This document shows positions 7,823-15,196 of a stretch of 64,000 nucleotides of DNA, in pieces. Positions within the stretch are counted from its first letter, which is position 1. Every line of letters begins with the position of its first letter. A program made the position numbers and the translations under genes. The stretch comes from Eubacterium sp. (GTDB taxonomy: Bacteria > Bacillota > Clostridia > Lachnospirales > Lachnospiraceae), in assembly GCA_024698585.1 (NCBI GenBank), contig JAILRB010000064.1, forward strand, positions 1 to 64,000. Reading direction: 5' to 3'. The notes beneath the pieces are model-generated. The model ran no database searches and was not told the DNA's origin. It saw nothing but the letters and a program-made list of their open reading frames with translations.

Positions 7823-9010
7823 ATGAAAATATATGCAGACTATGCTGCAACGACGCCAATGAGCGAGACAGCAATCAAGGCAATGATAAATATCATGCAG
7901 GAAGTTTATGGAAATCCATCCAGTCTTCACAGCATTGGTCAGAAGGCAGCAGAATATCTTTTACAGGCACGAATTGATGTGGCAGAAGCCATTGGTGCAG
8001 ACTTTAAGGAAATCTATTTTACATCCGGGGGGAGTGAAGCAGATAATCAGGCTTTAATCTCTGCAGCATACTTCGGAAGATTAAAAGGAAAGAATCATAT
8101 TATTTCCACACCAATTGAACATCATGCGATTCTTCATACATTAGATAAATTAAAAAAGGAAGGGTTTGATGTGACCTTAGTGGATGTGGAAAGTAATGGG
8201 ATTGTAGATGCCAAGAAAGTGGAAGCGGCAATCACAGATAAAACCGCATTGGTAACAGTGATGTTTGCAAACAATGAAATCGGAACCATTCAGCCAATCA
8301 AAGAAATTGCAGCAATTTGTAATGAAAGAGGAATTCCTTTCCATACAGATGCGGTTCAGGCGGTTGGTCATGTTCCGGTGAATGTAAAGGAATTAGGTGT
8401 GGACATGCTTTCCCTGTCCTCCCACAAATTTAAAGGACCGAAAGGGGTTGGAGTCTTATATGCGAATAAAAAGGTTCCGCTGACCAACGTCATTGAAGGT
8501 GGTGCACAGGAGCGCGGCAAACGTGCTGGAACAGAGAATCTGGCAGCAATTGTTGGTATGGCAGCGGCATTGAAAGAAGCTGTGGCTAATGTTGAAGAAA
8601 CTGCAAAAAAGACAGCACAGCGCAGAAGACAATTGATTGAAGGATTGTCACAGATTGAGCATTCTGCATTAAACGGAGATGCGGAACAAAGACTTCCTGG
8701 CAATGTGAATTTCTGTTTTGAAGGAATTGAAGGGGAATCTCTTCTATTATTATTAGATAGCAAAGGAATTGCAGCATCTTCCGGTTCTGCATGTACTTCC
8801 GGTTCCCTGGATCCAAGTCACGTGTTATTAGCAATCGGACGACCACACGAAGTGGCTCATGGTTCACTGAGATTGACATTTAATGAAGAAATCACGGAAG
8901 AAGAAGTAGAATACCTGATTCAGTCTACGAAGGATGTTGTGGAATACCTGCGAAGCATTTCGCCGGTATGGGATGAATTACAGAGAGGAGAATTAGAATA
9001 TGTTATATAG
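7823..9010 (+). CDS. iscS: Cysteine desulfurase IscS/NifS
   Basis: A 395-residue PLP enzyme that takes sulfur from cysteine to form an enzyme persulfide and alanine. It has the NifS-type N terminus YADYAATTPMSE, the PLP lysine in SLSSHKFKGPKGVG, and the persulfide cysteine in SSGSACTSG. The compact active-site loop is that of NifS-like group I enzymes. The ribosome site is AAGGAGGA. The stop overlaps the iscU start by 11 bp, so the two are made together. The promoter carries a CCTA-N9-TAGG dyad, pointing to control by the nearby Rrf2 regulator. Confidence 0.95.
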   Translation: MKIYADYAATTPMSETAIKAMINIMQEVYGNPSSLHSIGQKAAEYLLQARIDVAEAIGADFKEIYFTSGGSEADNQALISAAYFGRLKGKNHIISTPIEHHAILHTLDKLKKEGFDVTLVDVESNGIVDAKKVEAAITDKTALVTVMFANNEIGTIQPIKEIAAICNERGIPFHTDAVQAVGHVPVNVKELGVDMLSLSSHKFKGPKGVGVLYANKKVPLTNVIEGGAQERGKRAGTENLAAIVGMAAALKEAVANVEETAKKTAQRRRQLIEGLSQIEHSALNGDAEQRLPGNVNFCFEGIEGESLLLLLDSKGIAASSGSACTSGSLDPSHVLLAIGRPHEVAHGSLRLTFNEEITEEEVEYLIQSTKDVVEYLRSISPVWDELQRGELEYVI

Positions 9011-9380
9011 TGAAAAGGTAATGGATCATTTCATGAATCCAAGAAATGTCGGTGAAATTGAAGACGCGGATGGTATCGGAGAAGTAGGAAATGCCAAGTG
9101 TGGTGATATTATGAAGATTTATCTGAAGATTGATCAGAATATCATTACAGACGTGAAGTTTAAAACCTTCGGTTGTGGTTCTGCCATTGCCAGCAGTTCC
9201 ATGGCAACAGAATTGATTAAAGGAAAATCTGTGGATGAAGCGTTGGCCTTAACAAATAAGGCAGTAACAGAAGCACTGGACGGTCTGCCGACTCATAAGA
9301 TTCATTGTTCTGTTTTAGCAGAAGAAGCAATCAAATCCGCATTGGATGACTTCTATCAGAGATATCCGGACGGAAAATAA
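9000..9380 (+). CDS. iscU: Fe-S cluster scaffold IscU/NifU-like
   Basis: A 126-residue scaffold that receives sulfur from IscS and assembles Fe-S clusters. All three conserved cysteines are present: NAKCGD, FGCGSAIASSS and HKIHCSVLAEEA. Length and the motif spacing fit IscU or the N-terminal part of NifU. It overlaps the end of iscS by 11 bp with a GGAGAA ribosome site inside iscS. No hscA, hscB or fdx gene follows, consistent with the reduced ISC set of clostridia. Confidence 0.93.
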   Translation: MLYSEKVMDHFMNPRNVGEIEDADGIGEVGNAKCGDIMKIYLKIDQNIITDVKFKTFGCGSAIASSSMATELIKGKSVDEALALTNKAVTEALDGLPTHKIHCSVLAEEAIKSALDDFYQRYPDGK

Positions 9381-9392
9381 TATATGAAAGTA

Positions 9393-9438
9393 AAAGACAC
9401 TCGGTGAAGCGATCATGCTACGCCGGGTGTCTTTTTTT
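9393..9438 (+). terminator. Terminator of iscS-iscU
   Basis: Stem AAAGACAC-CGG / CCG-GTGTCTTT closed over about 18 nt, followed by TTTTTTT, 13 bp after the iscU stop. Confidence 0.75.
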
Positions 9439-9521
9439 GAGAGGATTCCGTCGATGAGCCGGCATGATTTGTGCAACATACTGTATGAAGCAACCATATA
9501 TATTTCAAAAACACTCTTGTT

Positions 9522-9850
9522 AAGGTACACCTGGAAAGAGGAAAAAAAGTCAATGTACCTTACATATAGAAGAAAGAGAGTGGCTAGGGTACATCTAGTG
9601 GGGGGCAAAAAAGTGATGGTACCTTATAAATGGAAGAATGATTAGGGTTAGGGTACACTTCAAAAAAGTTGAAAGGGTTAGCTGTACCTTGCAACGGAGA
9701 AAAATGAAGGAAGTAAGGTACAGCCCCAAAAAAAAGACCATACGACCGTACCTTACAAGTTAAATAAATGAAAAAGATAGGGTATGGCAATCAAAAATTG
9801 TTCTAACAAGTGTACCTTATGATAAAGAAATATGAAAAAGTTAAGGTAAC
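9522..9850. repeat. Phased array of alternating AAGGTACA boxes, 64-bp period
   Basis: An 8-bp box, A(A/G)GGTACA or its reverse complement TGTACCTT, recurs eleven times in strictly alternating orientation. Forward boxes begin at 9522, 9586, 9650, 9715, 9779 and 9843; each inverted box ends 40 bp (once 41) after its partner begins. Every gap between boxes is 24 bp (one is 25). So the boxes fall every 32 bp, about three helical turns, and the double unit repeats every 64 bp. The last box is half preserved. Gaps of one class are purine rich and weakly alike; gaps of the other class differ but often hold an A tract. It lies between the iscU terminator and the GH55-like gene. Short ORFs through it look like shadows. 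Confidence 0.9.
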
Positions 9851-9989
9851 TGAGGAACGATAAAACGAATTTTATTTTTTGGAAACCTTTACGAAACGCG
9901 AGGAAAGACCGAAAAACGATTCAAAGTGAACACTTCTCACAAAAAGAGTTAAACGTTTTACTATAATGTGCCAAAAATCGCAAAAACGG

Positions 9990-10005
9990 ATAAAAACACT
10001 TTTAT
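9990..10005 (+). promoter_or_regulatory. Shared glucanase-gene dyad, copy 1
   Basis: ATAAAAACACTTTTAT, an inverted repeat with 6-bp arms (7 bp here, counting flanking G and C). The same 16 bp occur at 60979-60994 upstream of GH81, and inverted at 42659-42674 upstream of GH16. Here it ends 72 bp before the ATG and 28 bp before a TATAAT (10033-10038). Confidence 0.5.
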
Positions 10006-10076
10006 CATATGGAAAAATAAAAGTCGAAAATTTATAATGTTAGAGGAGAGAAAACATATGAAGGAGTAGACGGAAC

Positions 10077-13000
10077 ATGAAAAGACAACACAGGTTTATG
10101 AAGAAAGTGGTCGCATGCATGCTGGCCATTTGTTTATGTATGCCGGCACAGTTTACCACAAAAACTTCTGCGGCAGACATTAACAACATTGGCGTGCCGA
10201 ATTACAGGGTTCAAAAAAATGCATCAAAGACAGATGCGTTTGTTTATGCCTATAATGTATTGGATTACGGCGCGGACAACACAGGAAACAATGACAATAC
10301 GCAAATCTTCCAGAAGCTGATTGATCACACTGCGAATCTGGGAGGTGGAATCATTTATGTACCATCAGGAAGATACAAGATTGCCGGTTCTTTGAGAATC
10401 AAGAAAGGTGTCACCTTGCGCGGAGACTGGACGAAGCCAAAAGCAGGACAGAGTCTTACCGGTGGAACCATTCTGATGGCTTATGTGGGACGAGGAAAAG
10501 GTGAAAGCAGCACACCGTTTATGGAGACGGAAGTAGAAGTCGGCGTGATGGATATGACAATCTGGTATCCGGAACAGGATCCGAACAATATCGTGGAATA
10601 CTCTCCGACGATTCGTTTAGGATGTAATGGATACTTTGGAAATGAATATGCCAATATTAAAAACGTGACCTTGGTGAATTCCTATATTGGAATCTGGTGG
10701 AATCAGAGCAATGGCGGAGCATCACCGGTTATCAATGGGGTGTATGGTACCCCGCTGAAAAAAGGAATTGAGATTGACTGTATCGCGGATGTAGGACGAA
10801 TCGATAACGTGACATTCTCACCGGATTTCTGGTCAGGCTCCGGACTTCCCAATGCACCGGAAAAAGGAAGTTCCTTTGAACGCTGGATCTATGACAATGG
10901 AATCGGAATTGTCATGCGTCGAAATGACTGGTCCTATGCCTGCTATATTAATATAGAAGGTTATCACGTGGGATATAACACCAAAGTCTCTTCAGAGGGC
11001 AATGGTGCAACACCAAACGGACATCATTATAAGTTCAAACTGAAAAACTGTAACATCGGAATTTTATTTGAGACGTCCAATTACGTGGGTATTTTGTTTC
11101 ATGATGTTACCGCTTACAATTGTGAAACGGGATTTCAGGTCAATGGTGGTACCACAGATACCATCCAGTTTGCAAAGAGTACATTCACTTGTAGTAAGTA
11201 TGCAATCAATGTGGACAAGGCTTCCACCACAAAGGTACTCTTGTACGATTCCACAGTGGAAAAGGGTGTGGTAAATATTGATGGTGGAACACTGATGTCA
11301 ACAGCGACTGCCTATAACAATAAGGCTCCACAGATTGTCATTGGAAGTCTGGGACGTGTTTCTCTGGCAGGAAATACCTTTAAGAACGAAAGAGAAATCC
11401 GAAACAATTCCATTTATCAGTCAGATTTGGAAAATGGTTCCGTGAATGTGAAGCCGGTTCCGGATTTTGATGATACAAAGTCTCAGTATCAGAGCCATAT
11501 GCCGAAAAAACTGGATTTATATGTGGTTACAAACAGCCCATACAATGCAGATAATAACCGAAATCATGGGGGAGGAAATGATTGTACCAATGCCATCCAG
11601 AGCGCATTAAATGACGCTTCCGCAGGTGGCGGGGGAATCGTATTCCTTCCGGCAGGACATTATAGAATTAATGGTTCTTTATTGATTCCAGGCAATGTTG
11701 AGTTACGTGGTGCCACGGACTTAAGTACCGTACCTCACGGATCCGGAGCAATTCTGGAAGCGTATGGCTTTAAGGGCAATGCGAATGGAACTCCACTGAT
11801 TCGCATTTCAGAAAGTGCCGGAGTGCGAGGAATCATTGTAAACTATCCGGAGCAGACCTACCAGCTGGATGGGAACGGAGAATTCCATCCGGTGGATTAC
11901 CCGGCAACCATGCAGGGAATGGGAAGTGACATTTACGTGATCAATACAGGAATCCGTGCGGCAACTTACGGCCTGGATTTAGATACTTATCGTTGTGACA
12001 ACCATTATGTGGAATTTTTGGCAGGACATGTAAATAAGGTTTGTGTCAAAGTGGGAAATGGTTCTTCCAACGGTACTATTAACAATTTAATGTTTAATAC
12101 AATCATTTATGGTTGTGGCCAGGAATATCCGAAGTTCGGAGGATTCCCGAACAGCCCGAACACTCCGGCAGGGGTAAGTAACGGACCGGTTTACGACCAG
12201 CAGTTACGGGAATTGGAATTCCTGATTGTGGGAGATACAACAAATCAGCATTTATATAACTGTTTCCCATACGGAGCTTATATTGGAACAAAACTGATTA
12301 GTGAAGGAAACGGTGGACCACAGAATCTTTCTTCCATGGGATTGGGAATTGACGGTTCCAGAAAATCATTGTATTTTGGTTCAGGTCTGACAGGTGAAAT
12401 GAATTTCGTGGACAATCAGATTGTGTCCTTAAACAATGATCAGCCGATTACCAGATATTTTGAGACGGAAGGAAATTCTAATTTTACCGCAAACTTTTAC
12501 AATACCGATTTATGGGGATATCCGGAAAAAGCAGTTGTGATGAATGCCGGAAGCGGTACATTAAATCTTTATACCGCTAATTTCCAGCAGCGTGGTTATA
12601 ATGGAGCCTTGACAGTTGGCGAGGGCAGTAAGGTGAATTTAATCACATCAAGCTTTAATACCAATAATGCAACCTTCTCATCCGGAAGCAGTCGGGTATC
12701 GGTAATTAATACGGTGGCAGATTACACCCAGAATGAAGCAAATGCTTTTGCTGAAAATAAGGCAAATTTCTCTACCGCAGTGGTTGTGGACGGAAACAGC
12801 CAGGCAATGGCGAAGATTAACCAAACCGGATGGGTGGCATCTTCTAATGTAAATAACTATATGGCTGCCCAGTCCTTGGATGGGGATTTAAACTCCCAGT
12901 GGAATTCCAGCTGGCAGGCTCCGGGACAGTGGTATCAGGTGGATATGGGAAATGTGCAGCAGTTTGACACCATTGTGACCACATTAGGAAATACTGCCGA

Positions 13001-14264
13001 TTCTCCGGGAGACTATAAAGTATTGCTTTCTAATGACGGAAGTAATTGGAGACAGGTGGCAGCAGGACAAAATCGGAATATTTATGAAGTGGGGCCACAG
13101 CAGGCCAGATATGTTCGAATCGAACAAAACAGCAGTGCAGGAAAATTCTGGGCAATCTATGAATTTTATGTTCTAAACAGTGAAAGTTATGATGTGGGGG
13201 ACGGGGAAATCATTGAGCCGGAACCAACTACAGAAGAACAGACTACCGAAGAAGTAATTACAGAAAAAGAAACGAATACAGAAGCAGAGACGACTACAGC
13301 TTCACAGCCGGGACAGGAAACAATTTATGGAGTGGAAAATGCTACGGTTACTGTGGCAGAGCTGTTTAACACTGCAGCAGCGTACCATGGAAAGAATGTT
13401 GGAAACCTTCATTTAGAAGGAGCATCCTTTACTATTTCTTCCGTGAACGGTGGAACAAAGGGAGGCATTGCGACCCTTCTGGTACATTATGCATCCAATG
13501 AGGATAATTCTCATCTGGGTCTGTCGGTAAACAATGGTGCGCAGACTACATTAAGCTTTTCATCCACTGGTGGATGGGAAGCGTATACAGGAACGATTTC
13601 CACAGAAATCAATCTGGCTCCGGGAAATGGAAATACCTTACAGTTTACAGGTGGTTCCGGTGGCGTTAATGTGGATTACATTGCCATTTGTCTGCAAAAT
13701 TCCGAAGAAGAGGAAACGACGAATCAGAATGGAACCATTAGCAATCAGTTAAAGATTGAAGGATATCAGATTAGCTACACATTGAAAGGACTTCGTGTTA
13801 TTTCATCTGTGGATGAGGAAATCGATGGAAAGAGAGTGGTAAAGGCAGGAAATATTTACGGCTTGTTTTCTCAGGGAGCTACCGCAGAGGATTTGGTTCT
13901 TGGAACATCACATCCATTTGTGGCTGACTTTGAGTACACCAGTGCTGGAATTCTTTCACCAATGCCGGGAATGGAAGAGGACACTACTTATCATTCCATG
14001 ACAATGATTAAAAACGGAACCAGTGTTAAGGCATACACCGCAGAATACGGTGTCAGAGCATATGCTATTTTAGAGGATGGTTCTGTTCGATATAGCAAAG
14101 TGAAGACTTATTCCATTTATAAAGTAGCTGAATATCTTTATGAAAAGAATCTTATGAGTAACAGTGCAGGTCATGAGTATTTGTATCGGGATATTTTATT
14201 GAAAGTGAACCCGAATTACAAGGAAATTGACTACGATTGGGGCAATGAGATTGTAAAATTTTGA
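10077..14264 (+). CDS. Secreted GH55-like beta-1,3-glucanase with carbohydrate-binding modules
   Basis: A 1395-residue exported enzyme. Signal peptide about 1-32. Two beta-helix (Pectate_lyase_3-type) domains in tandem follow: the first starts with VLDYGADNTG and GGGIIYVPSGRY (about 60-430), the second with TNAIQSALNDASAGGGGIVF (about 480-880). This tandem arrangement is that of GH55 exo-beta-1,3-glucanases. Then come an F5/8-type C (discoidin) domain (about 913-1033), a Thr/Glu linker (1041-1080), a CBM35/CBM6-like module (1081-1208), and a C-terminal domain of about 175 residues that I do not recognise. The other glucanases in the window favour GH55 over a pectinase. A polysaccharide lyase or other beta-helix hydrolase remains possible. 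Confidence 0.75.
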   Translation: MKRQHRFMKKVVACMLAICLCMPAQFTTKTSAADINNIGVPNYRVQKNASKTDAFVYAYNVLDYGADNTGNNDNTQIFQKLIDHTANLGGGIIYVPSGRYKIAGSLRIKKGVTLRGDWTKPKAGQSLTGGTILMAYVGRGKGESSTPFMETEVEVGVMDMTIWYPEQDPNNIVEYSPTIRLGCNGYFGNEYANIKNVTLVNSYIGIWWNQSNGGASPVINGVYGTPLKKGIEIDCIADVGRIDNVTFSPDFWSGSGLPNAPEKGSSFERWIYDNGIGIVMRRNDWSYACYINIEGYHVGYNTKVSSEGNGATPNGHHYKFKLKNCNIGILFETSNYVGILFHDVTAYNCETGFQVNGGTTDTIQFAKSTFTCSKYAINVDKASTTKVLLYDSTVEKGVVNIDGGTLMSTATAYNNKAPQIVIGSLGRVSLAGNTFKNEREIRNNSIYQSDLENGSVNVKPVPDFDDTKSQYQSHMPKKLDLYVVTNSPYNADNNRNHGGGNDCTNAIQSALNDASAGGGGIVFLPAGHYRINGSLLIPGNVELRGATDLSTVPHGSGAILEAYGFKGNANGTPLIRISESAGVRGIIVNYPEQTYQLDGNGEFHPVDYPATMQGMGSDIYVINTGIRAATYGLDLDTYRCDNHYVEFLAGHVNKVCVKVGNGSSNGTINNLMFNTIIYGCGQEYPKFGGFPNSPNTPAGVSNGPVYDQQLRELEFLIVGDTTNQHLYNCFPYGAYIGTKLISEGNGGPQNLSSMGLGIDGSRKSLYFGSGLTGEMNFVDNQIVSLNNDQPITRYFETEGNSNFTANFYNTDLWGYPEKAVVMNAGSGTLNLYTANFQQRGYNGALTVGEGSKVNLITSSFNTNNATFSSGSSRVSVINTVADYTQNEANAFAENKANFSTAVVVDGNSQAMAKINQTGWVASSNVNNYMAAQSLDGDLNSQWNSSWQAPGQWYQVDMGNVQQFDTIVTTLGNTADSPGDYKVLLSNDGSNWRQVAAGQNRNIYEVGPQQARYVRIEQNSSAGKFWAIYEFYVLNSESYDVGDGEIIEPEPTTEEQTTEEVITEKETNTEAETTTASQPGQETIYGVENATVTVAELFNTAAAYHGKNVGNLHLEGASFTISSVNGGTKGGIATLLVHYASNEDNSHLGLSVNNGAQTTLSFSSTGGWEAYTGTISTEINLAPGNGNTLQFTGGSGGVNVDYIAICLQNSEEEETTNQNGTISNQLKIEGYQISYTLKGLRVISSVDEEIDGKRVVKAGNIYGLFSQGATAEDLVLGTSHPFVADFEYTSAGILSPMPGMEEDTTYHSMTMIKNGTSVKAYTAEYGVRAYAILEDGSVRYSKVKTYSIYKVAEYLYEKNLMSNSAGHEYLYRDILLKVNPNYKEIDYDWGNEIVKF

Positions 14265-14292
14265 CAACTGAGTAGAAACTGTATAAATAATG

Positions 14293-14336
14293 AAAAAATA
14301 GTTTGTAATCTAAGGTTTACAAACTATTTTTGTGGT
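14293..14336 (+). terminator. Terminator after the GH55-like gene
   Basis: Stem AAAATAGTTTGTAA / TTTACAAACTATTTT with a 7-nt loop, followed by a T-rich stretch. Confidence 0.7.
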
Positions 14337-14346
14337 GGAAAAAAAG

Positions 14347-14389
14347 TTTACATATGTACGATAAGTATGTTATCATAAAGGTATGATAA
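14347..14389 (+). promoter_or_regulatory. tetR promoter with overlapping dyads (candidate TetR operator)
   Basis: TTTACA (14347-14352) and TTATCA/TATCAT (14370-14376) form a promoter with 17-18 bp spacing. Two inverted repeats overlap the -10: GATAA-N5-TTATC (14360-14374) and TTATCAT-N6-ATGATAA (14370-14389). This is the usual layout for an autoregulating TetR protein. Confidence 0.5.
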
Positions 14390-14427
14390 GTTATTAATCG
14401 TATATACTAAAGAAAGGAGAGGATATT

Positions 14428-15006
14428 ATGGCAAATTCAAATATTACAAAAAGAGCATTGGCTCAGAGTTTGAAAACCCTTGGAGCAAAGAAGTTATTTG
14501 ATAAAATTACTGTTGCTGATATTACCGATGATTGTGGTGTGAATCGTCAGACGTTTTATTATCATTTTAATGATAAGTATGAATTGCTTGCTTGGATTTA
14601 TACCCAGGAAATGTTTATTCCGTTGACGGAAGATCTTAACTTTGAAAACTGGCCGGATAAGACATTGGAATTACTGGAATATATGAAGTCTCAGAGAAAA
14701 TTTATCACAAATACCATTAAATCATCCAATAACTTTTTTGCAGATTATTTGGAAAAAGTGCTGGTAGAGTTGTTTGAAAAGGCAATTGATGAACTTGACA
14801 TTTATGATAGTGTCAATGAACATACCAGAGGGGTCTATGCCAGATTCTTTTCTTATGGCATTACAGGCGTTATTGTTGATTGGGCAAAGGAAGGGATGAA
14901 AGAAGACGAGAAAGAACTTTCCGAACGTATAGAGGCTATTGTTAATACATCGGAACGTATGGGACATGAGTTATATCTTCTTCATCACAAGAAAGACGGA
15001 AAATAG
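14428..15006 (+). CDS. TetR family transcriptional regulator
   Basis: A 192-residue regulator. The N-terminal helix-turn-helix reads FDKITVADITDDCGVNRQTFYYHFNDKYELLAWIY, typical of TetR proteins. The rest is helical with no recognisable ligand site. It has a good ribosome site (AAAGGAGAGG). It precedes an X-L-x-x-G lipoprotein gene and an MMPL transporter gene on the same strand, with a terminator and a separate promoter region between, and probably controls them. The dyads in its own promoter suggest autoregulation. The inducing molecule is unknown. Confidence 0.85.
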   Translation: MANSNITKRALAQSLKTLGAKKLFDKITVADITDDCGVNRQTFYYHFNDKYELLAWIYTQEMFIPLTEDLNFENWPDKTLELLEYMKSQRKFITNTIKSSNNFFADYLEKVLVELFEKAIDELDIYDSVNEHTRGVYARFFSYGITGVIVDWAKEGMKEDEKELSERIEAIVNTSERMGHELYLLHHKKDGK

Positions 15007-15028
15007 AAAAGAATTAGTGTAGAAAGAG

Positions 15029-15060
15029 CTGCTTCGGTGAAATCACCGGAGCAGTTTTTT
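15029..15060 (+). terminator. Terminator of tetR
   Basis: A 12-bp stem (one G-U pair) with a 2-nt apex and stem bases CTGCT/AGCAG, followed by TTTTTT. Confidence 0.8.
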
Positions 15061-15196
15061 GTTTACACGAGGAAAAAACACAAAAACGAACAAATGTCGT
15101 AAAAAAAGAATAGTGTGTAAAAATGTACAGGTATTTTTAAAAAGACTGGCGTATACTGTGGGTAGAATTCAGTAAGATGAATAGGAGGAATGCATT

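Noticed and set aside
7623-7826. 67-aa plus-strand ORF between the cell-wall hydrolase gene and iscS
   Set aside because: It runs through the iscS -35, -10 and operator, overlaps the iscS start and is Lys/Ile rich as expected from AT-rich DNA. The ribosome site is weak.
9415-9790. ORFs 9415-9645 (+) and 9584-9790 (-)
   Set aside because: They pass through the phased repeat array and the iscU terminator; the composition follows the repeats and there is no good ribosome site.
9522-9850. CRISPR array
   Set aside because: Only 8-bp boxes are conserved and they alternate in orientation; CRISPR repeats are longer, uniform and same-strand. No cas gene is in the window.
10077-14264. Pectate lyase or phage tail-spike
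   Set aside because: The tandem beta-helix start motifs fit these too, but the size, tandem layout, binding modules and the glucanase neighbours favour GH55. Not excluded.
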